A stretch of DNA of 59,555 nucleotides from Pelagibacteraceae bacterium AG-359-O02 (lineage in GTDB: Bacteria; Pseudomonadota; Alphaproteobacteria; Pelagibacterales; Pelagibacteraceae), in the NCBI GenBank assembly GCA_003280485.1, contig QCEU01000006.1, forward strand, positions 1-59,555, read 5' to 3'. The notes beneath the pieces were generated by a model, which saw only the letters and a list, made by a program, of their open reading frames with translations, did no database searches and was not told the origin of the DNA. Positions 38,479-48,586 of the stretch are shown piece after piece; position 1 is the stretch's first letter; each line of letters starts with the position of its first letter. A program made the position numbers and the translations under genes.

Positions 38479-39350
38479 TAACTTTGGCTTTCAATCCAAA
38501 CTTTCCCAATTGATTTAGTTAGTTCTCTTATTCTTGCAATATATTCAGCCCTTTGTGCTACACTAATTACCCCTCTTGCATCTAAAATATTGAAGACATG
38601 ACTACATTTTAAACATTGATCATAAGCTGGGAGAGAAATCTTTTTTTCAACTAATAATTTTGTTTCTTCTTCAAGCATTTCAAATATTTTAAATAAATTA
38701 TCAGTATTGGCATATTCAAAATTATATGCTGAAAATTCATTCTCTGACTGATGAAAAACATCTTTGTAAGTAATTCCTTCATCATTCCAAATTAAGTCAA
38801 AAACACTTTTTTTGTTTTGAATAAACATGCACAATCTCTCTAATCCATATGTAATTTCAACAGATACAGGTTTACATTCAACTCCAGCCATTTGTTGGAA
38901 ATAGGTAAATTGTGTAACTTCCATTCCATCACACCAAACTTCCCATCCAAGACCTGCTGCTCCTAATGTAGGACTTTCCCAGTCATCTTCAACAAACCTT
39001 ATATCGTGTTCCTTATGATTAATACCTATTGATGACAAGCTATTTAAATACATTTTTTTTATTTCTTTTGGTGAAGGTTTAATTAAAACTTGGAATTGAT
39101 AGTAATGTTGCAATCTATTAGGGTTGTCTCCATATCTTCCATCAGTCGGGCGACGTGATGGTTGTACATATGCAGTTTTCCATGGTTTTGGACCAAGCGA
39201 TCTTAAGGTGGTTGCTGGATGGAATGTCCCAGCACCGACCTCAAGATCGTACGGTTGTAATATTACACAACCTTTTTTAGACCAGTACTTTTGTAAGTTA
39301 AAGATTGTATCTTGAAAAGATAAAGTTTTTTTTTTTATTTTAGAGGCCAT
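38478..39350 (-). CDS. glyQ: Glycyl-tRNA synthetase alpha subunit
   Basis: A 290-residue class II catalytic subunit. Segments [20 protein letters not shown] near residue 11, [20 protein letters not shown] with [20 protein letters not shown], and [20 protein letters not shown] are diagnostic. It charges tRNA-Gly with glycine together with GlyS. Its start overlaps the protease gene by 11 bp; the two genes are a common unit in alphaproteobacteria. Confidence 0.97.
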   Translation of the reverse strand: MASKIKKKTLSFQDTIFNLQKYWSKKGCVILQPYDLEVGAGTFHPATTLRSLGPKPWKTAYVQPSRRPTDGRYGDNPNRLQHYYQFQVLIKPSPKEIKKMYLNSLSSIGINHKEHDIRFVEDDWESPTLGAAGLGWEVWCDGMEVTQFTYFQQMAGVECKPVSVEITYGLERLCMFIQNKKSVFDLIWNDEGITYKDVFHQSENEFSAYNFEYANTDNLFKIFEMLEEETKLLVEKKISLPAYDQCLKCSHVFNILDARGVISVAQRAEYIARIRELTKSIGKVWIESQS

Positions 39351-40149
39351 ACCTTTGCCAGATTGATCTTTCTTCTAATACACTAATTACTTTATCAGTA
39401 TAATTTTCAGAAGATGCTAGCTTTTTTGATAACCATCCTTTACTTTTTCCAAATTTCTTAATTTCTAAATCATCTCCGTATTTCTCTCTTAATATTTGAT
39501 CTGCATTTCCTATTCCATCGATTAGTCCTAATTCTTTTGCTTTTTTTCCTGCCCAAAATTCTCCAGAGAAAAGTTCAATACCAGAGTTTTTGTTTAGTTT
39601 TTCTTTTCTACTTTCTTCAACAACATCTATAAAATCTTGATGAATTTCTAATTGGATATTTTTTAAACGATTAATATCTTCTTCTTTTTCATCCAAAAAA
39701 GGATCTAAAGTGCTTTTATTTTTTCCAGCGGTATAAACTCTTCTTTCAATCCCAATTTTTTCAATTAAATTTTTAAAACCAAATGAAGCAGAAATAACTC
39801 CGATAGATCCTATGATTGAGCTTGAGTTAGCATAAATTTCATCACCTGCACATGCAATAAGATATCCCCCAGATGCTGCCACATCCTCAGCAAAAATAAT
39901 TACTTTCTTTTTTGTTTTCTTAGATTGTTCTTTTATTAATTTACATATCAAATGTGATTGTACTGGAGATCCACCAGGTGAATTAATTGTAATTGCAACA
40001 GCTAATGCTTTCTTTACTGAAAAGGCCTTTTTTATAATTTCTTCTTCACTTGAATATTCTATTCCTTGCCTGAACCTTCCAACATTTCCTATAACCCCTG
40101 ATAATTTGAGATGGCTTATTATCTTTTTTTTTTTAAAAAATGAGAACAT
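39340..40149 (-). CDS. S49-family signal peptide peptidase-like protease (SppA/SohB-like)
   Basis: A 269-residue ClpP-fold serine protease. [20 protein letters not shown] near residue 50 and [20 protein letters not shown] near residue 84 contain the oxyanion region and the catalytic Ser of [19 protein letters not shown] follows, and a Lys in the central part would complete the Ser-Lys dyad. Of SppA half-length, without an obvious strong N-terminal anchor. It probably degrades signal peptides or membrane proteins. First of the sppA-glyQ-glyS-ppdK run. Confidence 0.9.
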   Translation of the reverse strand: MFSFFKKKKIISHLKLSGVIGNVGRFRQGIEYSSEEEIIKKAFSVKKALAVAITINSPGGSPVQSHLICKLIKEQSKKTKKKVIIFAEDVAASGGYLIACAGDEIYANSSSIIGSIGVISASFGFKNLIEKIGIERRVYTAGKNKSTLDPFLDEKEEDINRLKNIQLEIHQDFIDVVEESRKEKLNKNSGIELFSGEFWAGKKAKELGLIDGIGNADQILREKYGDDLEIKKFGKSKGWLSKKLASSENYTDKVISVLEERSIWQRYGL

Positions 40150-40217
40150 TAGAATTGTTATAAGTTTTTTAAATATATTATAAACCCTAGTTATAATTAA
40201 AGAATAAGGTGCGTCAA

Positions 40218-40248
40218 TTGATAAGTATATTAATAAATTGGATATAAT
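40218..40248 (+). promoter_or_regulatory. Candidate promoter of the polyprenyl synthase gene
   Basis: TTGATA (40218-40223) and TATAAT (40243-40248) separated by 19 bases. The TATAAT box is strong but the spacing is long. Transcription would begin about five bases before the ATG at 40260, giving an almost leaderless message. Confidence 0.45.
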
Positions 40249-40259
40249 AGTTTTAGTTA

Positions 40260-41273
40260 ATGGGAACTGTAATACAGCTAAAAAAACAAATTAATAATTC
40301 ATATGCAGATTTAAAAAATTCGGTCGATGATAAATTGATTCTAGTTGAGGAAAAAATCAATTCTAGACTAGCAAGTAAAGTTGAATTGGTTCAAAAGATG
40401 ACCAAGTATCACTTAAAAACTGGTGGAAAAAGACTAAGAGCACTCTTAACCTTGCAATGTGCTAAAATTTGTGAATATCAAAAAGGATTAAGAGATGTAA
40501 ATCTTGCCGCTTGTGTAGAACTTATACATGCAGCCACTTTAATGCATGACGATGTAATAGATAGTGCTGAAATTAGACGAGGTAAAAAAACACTCAATAT
40601 AATTTGGGGAAATCATTCATCAATTTTGGTAGGTGATTATTTACTTAGTAAATGTTTCGAAATGATGGTAGAGGACGGGAATTTAGAACTATTAAAACTT
40701 TTAGCAACTACATCATCTGAAATTGCCCAAGGTGAAGTTCTTCAATTACAACACAATAAAGAAATAGATATCTTGGAAGAAACATATCTAAATATTATTT
40801 CATCAAAAACAGCTTCTTTATTTGCAGCAGCTACTAAAGTTGGCGCAATTATTGCTGAAAAAGATTTAAAATATAAAAATGCTTTGGAATTTTATGGAAA
40901 AAACTTAGGGCTTACATTTCAAATAGCAGATGACACATTAGACTATAATTCCGAATTAAAATTGTTTGGGAAAAATATTGGCAATGACTTTTACGAAGGT
41001 AAAGTTACTTTGCCTATAATTTTACTTTATCAAAAAGTTGATAAGTTTGAAAAAGAAATATTAAAATCTTTTTTTGAAAAAAATATTCGTGAAAAGCAAG
41101 ATTTAGATCATGTACTATTTCTAATTAAAAAAAATAATATTATTAATGAGTGTTATAAAAAAGCAGAACATTATATTAATTTAGCTTCTAATTCTTTAAG
41201 TGTGTTTGAAGAGTCTGAAGAAAAAAATATATTAAAAAATTTAACTTCTTTTAGTATTGAAAGAAATTTTTAA
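40260..41273 (+). CDS. ispB: Polyprenyl diphosphate synthase (octa/decaprenyl, ubiquinone side chain)
   Basis: A 337-residue trans-isoprenyl diphosphate synthase. First aspartate-rich motif: HAATLMHDDVIDSAEIRRGK near residue 90; second: LTFQIADDTLDYNSELKLFG near residue 215; KTGGKRLRALLTL near 56 binds the allylic/IPP substrates. It extends FPP with IPP to a long-chain prenyl diphosphate for ubiquinone. The long-chain call (IspB rather than IspA) rests on its length and on a second shorter paralogue at 44919-45788. Its TAA shares TTAA with the stop of convergent pdxH. Confidence 0.93.
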   Translation: MGTVIQLKKQINNSYADLKNSVDDKLILVEEKINSRLASKVELVQKMTKYHLKTGGKRLRALLTLQCAKICEYQKGLRDVNLAACVELIHAATLMHDDVIDSAEIRRGKKTLNIIWGNHSSILVGDYLLSKCFEMMVEDGNLELLKLLATTSSEIAQGEVLQLQHNKEIDILEETYLNIISSKTASLFAAATKVGAIIAEKDLKYKNALEFYGKNLGLTFQIADDTLDYNSELKLFGKNIGNDFYEGKVTLPIILLYQKVDKFEKEILKSFFEKNIREKQDLDHVLFLIKKNNIINECYKKAEHYINLASNSLSVFEESEEKNILKNLTSFSIERNF

Positions 41274-41893
41274 GGACTTAATAATACTTTTTTCCATTTT
41301 TTGGGTAATCTAATATATTTTAACCTTTCATGAATTCGATTCTTTCCGTCTAGCCAAAATTCAATTTCCTTTGGTTTAATTCTCCATCCAGACCAATGCT
41401 TAGGACGTGGTATATTATTTTTATTTGGATATTTTTTCCTGAATTCCTCAATGGACTTATATAAATCTTGTCTTTGTTTTAAAATAGAACTTTGCTTTGA
41501 CGCCCAAGCACCTATTCTACTTCCATAGGCTCTTGAATTATAATAATCATCAGCTTCTTTTTTTGATACTTTAAATGCAATGCCAACTATTCTAATTTGC
41601 CTTTGCAAACTTTTCCAGTGAAAGCACATCGAAATTTTTGAGGTATTTCTGATTGCTTTGCTTTTATCACTATTAAGGTTTGTATAAAAAACAAATCCAT
41701 TTTTATCAAAATCTTTAAGGAGCACCATTCTAACTGTTGGAAACCCATTTTTATTTACAGTTCCAACTGCAAAGGCGTTTGGATCATTAATTTCTGTTTT
41801 TTTTGCTTTATTGAACCATTCTTCAAAAAGTTTTATTGGGTTATTATGTTCTTTAAAGCAAAGATTTAGTCCAAGTGAGTTTTTTTCGTTCAT
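41270..41893 (-). CDS. pdxH: Pyridoxamine 5'-phosphate oxidase
   Basis: A 207-residue FMN enzyme converting pyridoxine or pyridoxamine phosphate into PLP. Segments NAFAVGTVNKNGFPTVRMVL near residue 40, GFVFYTNLNSDKSKAIRNTS and SRIGAWASKQSSILKQRQDL are characteristic, as is the C-terminal PKHWSGWRIKPKEIEFWLDG with RIHERLKY. It diverges from aroC across only 32 bp between start codons and converges with ispB. Confidence 0.96.
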   Translation of the reverse strand: MNEKNSLGLNLCFKEHNNPIKLFEEWFNKAKKTEINDPNAFAVGTVNKNGFPTVRMVLLKDFDKNGFVFYTNLNSDKSKAIRNTSKISMCFHWKSLQRQIRIVGIAFKVSKKEADDYYNSRAYGSRIGAWASKQSSILKQRQDLYKSIEEFRKKYPNKNNIPRPKHWSGWRIKPKEIEFWLDGKNRIHERLKYIRLPKKWKKVLLSP

Positions 41894-41925
41894 AAATTTA
41901 AAAAAATAATTTATACATTAAAATA

Positions 41926-43011
41926 ATGTCATTTAATACTTTTGGAAAGTTATTTAGGTTTACCACTTGGGGAGAGTCACATGGTCCGGCTATTGGATGC
42001 GTTGTAGATGGCTGCCCTCCAAATATTCCTATAAAAGAAAGTGATATACAAAAAGAACTTAATAAAAGAAAACCAGGACAATCTAAATTTACAACTCAAA
42101 GAAAAGAGGACGACAAAATTAATATTTTATCTGGTGTTTTTGAGGGTAGAACAACTGGAACTCCAATTTCCCTAATAATTTATAATAAAGATATGAGATC
42201 TAGAGACTATGAGACAATAAAGAATAAATTTAGACCAGGACATGCAGATTATACTTATTTCAAAAAATACGGTATCCGGGATTACAGAGGTGGTGGAAGA
42301 CAATCTGCTCGCGAGACTGCGGCTAGAGTTGCGGCGGGTGCTATTGCAAAGGTTGTTTTGAAAAGTAAAATTGGAAAGAAGTATCAAGCTGTTGGTGCTG
42401 TTACGCAATTAGGGATATTAGGATGTGACTTAAAGAAATGGAAAGATAAAACAATTTCTAGTAACCCATTTTTTTGTCCTGATAAAACTGTGATTAAACT
42501 TTGGGAAAAATATTTACTTGGGATAAGAAAAGCTGGATCATCTTGTGGAGCAATAATTGAAGTAAGAGCTAGAGGAGTTCCTTTGGGACTTGGAGCACCA
42601 ATATACTCAAAATTAGATATGGATCTTGCGGCAGCAATGATGAGCATTAATGCAGTAAAGGGTGTAAATATTGGATCAGGAATGAATTCTGCAATGTTAA
42701 CTGGTGAGGAAAACTCTGATGAAATTTTGAAAAAAAAAGGTAAAACTAGTTTCAAATCAAATAATGCAGGAGGAATTCTTGGAGGAATATCTACTGGACA
42801 AGAAATAAATGTTTCATTTGCAGTAAAACCAACATCATCTATTTTGTCATCGAGGAAAACAATCGATAGATTTGGGAAGAATACGACAATATCTGTAAAA
42901 GGAAGACATGACCCGTGTGTTGGAATTAGAGCGGTTCCAATAGGAGAAGCGATGATGCATTGTGTAATTCTTGATCACTATTTAATGAATGCAGCTCAAA
43001 ATAAAATTTAA
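41926..43011 (+). CDS. aroC: Chorismate synthase
   Basis: A 361-residue FMN-dependent enzyme forming chorismate from EPSP. Signature segments [20 protein letters not shown] at the N-terminus, [40 protein letters not shown] near residue 125 and [20 protein letters not shown] are present; the family Arg and His active-site residues fall in these. Length is normal. Its stop shares TTAA with convergent dxs. Confidence 0.97.
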   Translation: MSFNTFGKLFRFTTWGESHGPAIGCVVDGCPPNIPIKESDIQKELNKRKPGQSKFTTQRKEDDKINILSGVFEGRTTGTPISLIIYNKDMRSRDYETIKNKFRPGHADYTYFKKYGIRDYRGGGRQSARETAARVAAGAIAKVVLKSKIGKKYQAVGAVTQLGILGCDLKKWKDKTISSNPFFCPDKTVIKLWEKYLLGIRKAGSSCGAIIEVRARGVPLGLGAPIYSKLDMDLAAAMMSINAVKGVNIGSGMNSAMLTGEENSDEILKKKGKTSFKSNNAGGILGGISTGQEINVSFAVKPTSSILSSRKTIDRFGKNTTISVKGRHDPCVGIRAVPIGEAMMHCVILDHYLMNAAQNKI

Positions 43012-44922
43012 TTAGATTTTTTAATTAAAACTTTTGAATTCAAAGTATCTAATATTTTATTTTCAATACCAATAGAGTCTAAATTAGCAAACTTATACAT
43101 TAGTTCTGGTTTATCATGATCAATAAATCTATCAGGCAATATCATTGATCTAAATTTAAGATTACTGTCTAATAAATTTTTTTCACTTAAAAATTGGCTC
43201 ACGTGAGATCCAAATCCCCCTATTGAACCTTCTTCTATTGTAATCAAAACCTCATGTTCTGTAGCGATTTGCCATATTAGGTTTTCATCTAACGGTTTTG
43301 CAAATCTTGCATCAATAATAGAGATATCAATTCCTTTTTTTATTAAATTTTCGGAAGCCAAAATACACTCCTGTAATCTTGCTCCAAAATTTAAAATCGC
43401 AACTTTTTTTCCTTCTTTAATTATTTTTGCTTTACCCAACTCAATTTTCTCAGTTATTTCAGGTAATTGAACTCCTACACCATTGCCCCTTGGATATCTA
43501 AAAGCTGATGGTCTATCGTTTATATCCATTGATGTATTTATCATTCTTACAAGCTCGGCTTCGTCACTTGCAGCCATTACTACAAAATTTGGTAATGTTG
43601 AAAGGTATGTTATATCAAAAGATCCGGCATGTGTTGGGCCATCAGCACCAACTAAACCCGCTCTATCAATTGCAAATCTAACAGGCAAAGATTGTATAGC
43701 AACATCGTGAACGACCTGATCGTAAGCTCTTTGAAGAAAGGTTGAGTATATTGCAGCGTAAGGTTTATACCCTTCGGTAGCCATACCCGCAGCAAAAGTA
43801 ACCGCATGTTGCTCAGCTATCCCGACATCAAACATTCTTTCTGGAAATTTTTTTCCAAATAAATCCATTCCTGTTCCTGATGGCATAGCTGCAGTTATAC
43901 CTACAACCTTGCTATCTTTTTCTGCGTGTTTAATTAATGAATTAGCGAATACCTTTGTATAAGAAGGTGTGTTAGATTTTGACTTTTCCTGCTCTCCAGT
44001 TTTTATATTAAATTTTGAAACACCATGAAATTTATCCTCTGATTTTTCAGCAAAGGAATAACCTTTTCCTTTTTCAGTTTTAACATGGATTAAAATTGGT
44101 CCATCATAATTGATATCCTTTGCATTATTAAATACTGAAACCATTGAGTCAATATCGTGTCCATCTATTGGTCCAATATAGTAAAATCCCATAGAATTAA
44201 ATAATGTTCCACCAGTGACTGCGGATCTTAAAAAATCTTCAGCTTTTCCAGCTTGATTTTTAAATCTTTTTGAAAAAGCAGATATAATTAATTTTAATGT
44301 TTCTCTAAAACTAAAATAAACTTTGCCAGATAAAATTTTTTGCTAGATATTTTCTCATAGCACCAACGGGTTTTGCAATCGACATATCGTTGTCATTTAA
44401 TACAACAATCATCTTTGTTTTGCTTCCTCCTGCATTATTCATAGCCTCATAAGCCATACCAGCACTTATCGCTCCATCACCTATGACTGCAATTACATTG
44501 CCTGATTTATTTGATAACTTATTAGCTACTGCTATTCCTAATGCAGATGAAATAGAAGTTGAACTATGAGCAGCACCAAATGGATCATACTCACTTTCTG
44601 ATCTTTTTGTAAAACCTGATAATCCTTCACCTTTTCTAAGAGTTCTTATTTGTTTTTTTCTACCAGTTAATATTTTATGCGGATAAGTTTGATGCCCTAC
44701 ATCCCAAATTAATTTATCATGAGGAGTATTAAATATATAGTGTAAGACAACAGTCAATTCTACAACTCCTAGTCCAGCACCTAAATGCCCTCCTGTTTCA
44801 GAAACAACATCAATTAACTCTTGTCGAACCTCGTCTGCCAAAATTTTAATATCAGATTGGGATAATTTTCTTACATCATCAGGAAAATTGATATGATCTA
44901 GAAATTTATACTTATTGTTCAC
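43008..44922 (-). pseudogene. dxs: 1-deoxy-D-xylulose-5-phosphate synthase, interrupted by a +1 frameshift
   Basis: The 5' frame (44922-44311) has the Dxs start ([20 protein letters not shown]), [20 protein letters not shown], and the TPP site [20 protein letters not shown], then ends abnormally after RKYLAKNF. The 3' frame to 43008 carries [13 protein letters not shown], the catalytic [15 protein letters not shown] and [15 protein letters not shown]. Removing one A from the run of six at 44336-44341 gives [20 protein letters not shown] and a full protein of about 637 residues. Dxs starts the MEP isoprenoid pathway (pyruvate plus GAP), feeding ispA and ispB next to it. Because it is essential where MEP is the only route, a sequencing error or slippage is more likely than true loss. 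Confidence 0.92.
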
Positions 44923-45788
44923 TTTGTTCTATTTAAAATATAATTTATTGTTTCTCTAAAATCGTCGCCTTTTTTTCCAAAAATTTTTAAACTTTTAAAT
45001 ATTTTTAATTTTAAGTTATATGCATATTTAATAGTATTATTAGTACCTAGTAAACTTATTAAAGTAGCTTTTCCCATTTTTAAATCTTTTTTGGTTTTTT
45101 TTCCCGCACTAGATGTTTTGCCTCTTAAATCTATCAAGTCATCAGCAATTTGGAATAATAATCCAATTTCGTTGCCTATTTTAGCAAACTTATTCAGGTA
45201 TTTTGTTTTACCAGACATTATAATAGGGGCAACACAACAGAAACTAAATAGCTTTCCAGTTTTTTTAATTTGCATATTTATAATTTGTTTTTTATTTTTT
45301 TTAATTTTTTCATAGCTTAAGTCTAAAAACTGCCCACCAGCAATTCCTGTATGTCCGGAGCTTTCGGAAAGTAGGTTTATTAATTCTATTTTTTTACGGT
45401 CGACTAAATTTAATCTTTTATCACTAAGAATTTGAAATGCAATAGTTAGTAGAGAATTACCAGCAAGAATTGCCGTTGACTCGCTAAACTTTTTATGTGT
45501 TGTCAATTTTCCTCTTCTCAAATTATCATTATCCATACATGGCAAGTCATCATGTATTAATGAATAAGCATGTATACATTCAACTGCTGCTGCAACTTGC
45601 AAAATATTTTTTTTATCTACTTCGAATATAGATCCAATATCAAAGAGTATTTTTGATCTTACTTTTTTACCTCCGGGCAAAAGTCCATAAAGCATTGGTT
45701 TGGTAAGTTCAGTTTTTTTTTGTTTGGAAAAATATTTATAAAGATAATTGTTAGTTCTATTAACTATTTTATTTAGCTTTTTTTGCAT
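44919..45788 (-). CDS. ispA: Farnesyl/geranyl diphosphate synthase IspA
   Basis: A 289-residue short-chain prenyl synthase. The first motif is [20 protein letters not shown] near residue 75, the second is [19 protein letters not shown] near residue 212; [16 protein letters not shown] near 34 is the substrate-binding region. It makes FPP for undecaprenyl phosphate and for the long-chain synthase encoded nearby. It overlaps xseB by 20 bp and dxs by 4 bp in the conserved order xseB-ispA-dxs. Confidence 0.95.
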   Translation of the reverse strand: MQKKLNKIVNRTNNYLYKYFSKQKKTELTKPMLYGLLPGGKKVRSKILFDIGSIFEVDKKNILQVAAAVECIHAYSLIHDDLPCMDNDNLRRGKLTTHKKFSESTAILAGNSLLTIAFQILSDKRLNLVDRKKIELINLLSESSGHTGIAGGQFLDLSYEKIKKNKKQIINMQIKKTGKLFSFCCVAPIIMSGKTKYLNKFAKIGNEIGLLFQIADDLIDLRGKTSSAGKKTKKDLKMGKATLISLLGTNNTIKYAYNLKLKIFKSLKIFGKKGDDFRETINYILNRTK

Positions 45789-46023
45789 TTTTATTTGATT
45801 TTATATCTTTAATTTTAAAAATTGTTTTATCAGATATTTCTTTAAAATTTTTTTGGAATTTTTTTTCTATTAATCTATTAATTTTTAATAAATTTGCATA
45901 GTCTTCAGATGTATTTTCTAGATTATTTCTATTTTCCAAATTTTTAATAATTTCATCTGCCAAATCTGTAAGCTCATTTAAAGATTTTGACGCAATATCA
46001 TCTGGCAAATTTTTTTCATTCAT
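45769..46023 (-). CDS. xseB: Exodeoxyribonuclease VII small subunit
   Basis: An 84-residue, highly charged helical protein. Residues 10-57 (SKSLNELTDLADEIIKNLEN and DYANLLKINRLIEKKFQKNF) correspond to the coiled-coil XseB fold, although very divergent with Lys/Asn enrichment. The assignment relies also on its position directly before ispA and dxs. It binds several copies to XseA in the DNA-degrading exonuclease VII. The start codon lies only 20 bp from that of divergent tsaC. Confidence 0.8.
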   Translation of the reverse strand: MNEKNLPDDIASKSLNELTDLADEIIKNLENRNNLENTSEDYANLLKINRLIEKKFQKNFKEISDKTIFKIKDIKSNKNAKKAK

Positions 46024-46043
46024 ATATTAGTTGGTAATATTAT

Positions 46044-46976
46044 ATGAAAAAGAATGATTCAAATATTAAAAAAGCAATAAAATACTTAAATAATAATGAA
46101 TGTATAGCAATCCCTACCGAGACAGTCTACGGACTGGCAGGAAATGCGTACTCGGATAAAGCAGTTTCAAGAGTATATAAATTAAAAAAAAGACCTAGAA
46201 ACAATCCTTTAATTGCTCACTATTATAGCATCAATAGCTTAAAAAAAGATTGTGAAATTGATAATACTTTTGTTAAACTTTACAAAAAATTTTGTCCAGG
46301 ACCGATATCATTTGTTTTAAAATTAAAAAAGAAAAGTAGGGTTTCAAAAATCATTACAAATAATTCAAATTCAGTAGCAGTAAGATTTCCAAGTCATCCT
46401 TTAACTAGAAAACTATTAAAAAAAATTAACTATCCACTCGCAGCACCTAGCGCAAATATTTCAACAAGTATAAGTCCTGTTTCAAAACAGGATGTGGTTG
46501 ATGAATTTGGTCCTAAATTAAAGTTTATCTTAGATGGTGGTTCTTCGAAAATAGGTTTAGAATCAACGATTATAAATCTTATTGGAAAACCTCATATTTT
46601 AAGATTAGGGGGAATAAATAGTAAATTAATCTATAAGATAATTAATCAGTTAGAAAATAAGAATAAAAAAAAGATTAAAATAAAAGTACCAGGTACTAAT
46701 AAATTGCATTATTCACCTGGAATACCTGTGAGACTAAATGCCAAAAAAAATTATCAAAATGAAGCATATATATTGATAAAAAAAAGAAAAAAATTAAACC
46801 GAAACTATTTTTATATAAGTAAAACAAGTAATTTAAAGCAAGCTGCAAAAAATTTATATAAGACGTTAAGAATAATAAAAAAAAAAGGTTACAAAAAAAT
46901 TGCTATTGAAAAAATACCAAATATTAATATTGGTGAAGCTATTAATGATAGAATTTTAAGAGCATCAAAAAAATGA
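46044..46976 (+). CDS. tsaC: L-threonylcarbamoyladenylate synthase (Sua5/YrdC family)
   Basis: A 310-residue enzyme forming threonylcarbamoyl-AMP from threonine, bicarbonate and ATP for t6A37 tRNA modification. The YrdC domain has CIAIPTETVYGLAGNAYSDK near residue 20, KLKKRPRNNPLIAHYY and KINYPLAAPSANISTSISPV; the segment VPGTNKLHYSPGIPVRLN near residue 216 links to a C-terminal Sua5 domain, so it is the longer Sua5 type. The C-terminal half is very Lys/Asn-rich. It overlaps the next ABC gene by ATGA. Confidence 0.93.
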   Translation: MKKNDSNIKKAIKYLNNNECIAIPTETVYGLAGNAYSDKAVSRVYKLKKRPRNNPLIAHYYSINSLKKDCEIDNTFVKLYKKFCPGPISFVLKLKKKSRVSKIITNNSNSVAVRFPSHPLTRKLLKKINYPLAAPSANISTSISPVSKQDVVDEFGPKLKFILDGGSSKIGLESTIINLIGKPHILRLGGINSKLIYKIINQLENKNKKKIKIKVPGTNKLHYSPGIPVRLNAKKNYQNEAYILIKKRKKLNRNYFYISKTSNLKQAAKNLYKTLRIIKKKGYKKIAIEKIPNINIGEAINDRILRASKK

Positions 46977-47710
46977 AAAATTTAATTGAAGTTCAAAACA
47001 TAAAAAAAAATTATGGTAAAAAAGAAGCTGTAAAAGGAATATCATTTAATGTTGAGGAAGATGAAATTTTAGGTTTACTTGGTCCTAATGGATCTGGAAA
47101 AACAACAACTATTGGAATGTTGCTAGGCTTGCTTAAACCTACAAGTGGTCAAATATTTATCAATAATCTTAAACTTGAAGAAAATAGAATTCAAATTCTT
47201 GAAATGATTAATTTTATATCCCCATATATTGAACTACCCAAAAAACTTACCGTGAAACAGAATTTATATGTTTATTCTAAACTTTATAAAGTTAAAAATA
47301 TTAAGGAACGAATTGAGTATTTATCGGAAAAGCTAAGAATAGGTGAATTATTAAACAGTATTACCGGGGAACTTTCATCAGGTCAAAAAAATAGAGTAAG
47401 TTTAGCCAAAGCCCTAGTTAATGAACCAAAAGTTCTGCTACTTGACGAACCAACTGCTTCTTTAGACCCAGAAGTAGGAGATTTTGTTAGAACATTTTTA
47501 GAAGATTATAAAAAAGAAAAAAAAATTTCAATACTTTTAGCTTCTCATAATATGAATGAAGTCACACGTTTATGTAAATCTGTATTAATGATGAAGAATG
47601 GGGAAATAATAGACCAAGGTAAACCTGAAGATTTAATTACAAAACATGGAAGAACAAATTTAGAGGAAGTTTTTTTAAAACTATCAAGGAGTAAAAGTGA
47701 GTATAACTAG
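46973..47710 (+). CDS. ABC transporter ATP-binding subunit (ABC-2 exporter type)
   Basis: A 245-residue ATPase. Walker A: LGLLGPNGSGKTTTIGMLLG near residue 33; signature: TGELSSGQKNRVSLAKALV near residue 134; Walker B: VLLLDEPTASLDPEVGD near 155; switch His in LLASHNMNEVTRL. It powers the membrane subunit encoded 14 bp before its own end. Substrate unknown; the family includes drug, lipid and polysaccharide exporters. Confidence 0.92.
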   Translation: MKNLIEVQNIKKNYGKKEAVKGISFNVEEDEILGLLGPNGSGKTTTIGMLLGLLKPTSGQIFINNLKLEENRIQILEMINFISPYIELPKKLTVKQNLYVYSKLYKVKNIKERIEYLSEKLRIGELLNSITGELSSGQKNRVSLAKALVNEPKVLLLDEPTASLDPEVGDFVRTFLEDYKKEKKISILLASHNMNEVTRLCKSVLMMKNGEIIDQGKPEDLITKHGRTNLEEVFLKLSRSKSEYN

Positions 47711-48488
47711 AATATACGGTTTGTTTTTAAGGCATTTTTATCTAATCACTAGATCATTTCCTAGAATATTAGATCTAGTTTACTGGCCATCTATTCAAAT
47801 TACATTATGGGGATTTATATCTAATTTTTTTGCAACACACACAACTTATTACAATAATGCAGTTGGTGTAATCCTTACGTGTGCAATTCTTTATGATTTT
47901 TTGTTTAGGACAAGTATTGGTTTCAATATGCTTTTTTTGGAAGAAATTTGGAGTAGAAATTTTACGAATCTTTTCATAGCACCAATGAGAATTGGTGAGA
48001 TTTTAACCTCACTTGTTATAACTGCTTTAATTAGATCACTAATTGGCCTTGTTCCAGCAATTTTACTTACATCCCCATTGTTTGGAATTTCAATTTTAGA
48101 TTTAGGAATATTTTTATTTTTTCTTTTTTTAAGTCTTTATATTTTTGGGATCACACTTGGGATTTTAGTTTCTTCAGGTCTGCTTAGATTTGGTCCATCA
48201 TTTGAAAATATAGCATGGTCAACAATGTTTTTACTGGCACCTTTTGGATGCATTTATTATCCAATAGAAACTCTTCCCGAAATATTTCAAAAAATAGCTT
48301 ATGTACTTCCATTGGTTTACATATTTGAAGAAGCTAGAAATATTTTGATTAATCAAACAGTTAATATCGAAAATGTTTACTATGCATTTATTTGGAACGC
48401 TTTTTATTTTTCTCTTTCAATTGCTTTATTTTATTATTCTTTCAATGCTGCAAAAAATAAAGGGACTTTGATTAATATGGGTGAATAA
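47697..48488 (+). CDS. ABC-2 type transporter permease
   Basis: A 263-residue membrane protein with about six hydrophobic segments and the ABC-2 pattern, including RILDLVYWPSIQITLWGFIS near residue 22 and the late MFLLAPFGCIYYPIETLPEI and PLVYIFEEARNIL. The likely start is GTG at 47697, within the ATPase gene. It forms the export path with that ATPase. Its TAA (48486-48488) directly touches the 3' end of the opposite-strand tRNA-Arg gene. Substrate unknown. Confidence 0.88.
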   Translation: MSITRIYGLFLRHFYLITRSFPRILDLVYWPSIQITLWGFISNFFATHTTYYNNAVGVILTCAILYDFLFRTSIGFNMLFLEEIWSRNFTNLFIAPMRIGEILTSLVITALIRSLIGLVPAILLTSPLFGISILDLGIFLFFLFLSLYIFGITLGILVSSGLLRFGPSFENIAWSTMFLLAPFGCIYYPIETLPEIFQKIAYVLPLVYIFEEARNILINQTVNIENVYYAFIWNAFYFSLSIALFYYSFNAAKNKGTLINMGE

Positions 48489-48565
48489 TGGTGCGCCCGC
48501 AAGGAGTCGAACCCTGAACCTCCAGAGCCGAAATCTGGCGCTCTATCCAGTTGAGCTACAAGCGC
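48489..48565 (-). tRNA. tRNA-Arg (anticodon TCG)
   Basis: A 77-base tRNA on the minus strand with encoded CCA. Acceptor stem GCGCTTG/CGGGCGC (two G-T pairs), D arm TAGCTCAACTGGATAGAGC, anticodon stem CCAGA/TCTGG with loop TTTCGGC (anticodon TCG, reading CGA), and T loop with GTTCGACTC. It sits between the permease stop and the start of the pseudouridine synthase gene. Confidence 0.94.
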
Positions 48566-48586
48566 ATATTGTATATTTATATCAAT

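Noticed and set aside
48551-48586. Longer N-terminus of the pseudouridine synthase
   Set aside because: It would start inside tRNA-Arg and adds non-homologous residues; the ATG at 48587 fits the S4 domain start.
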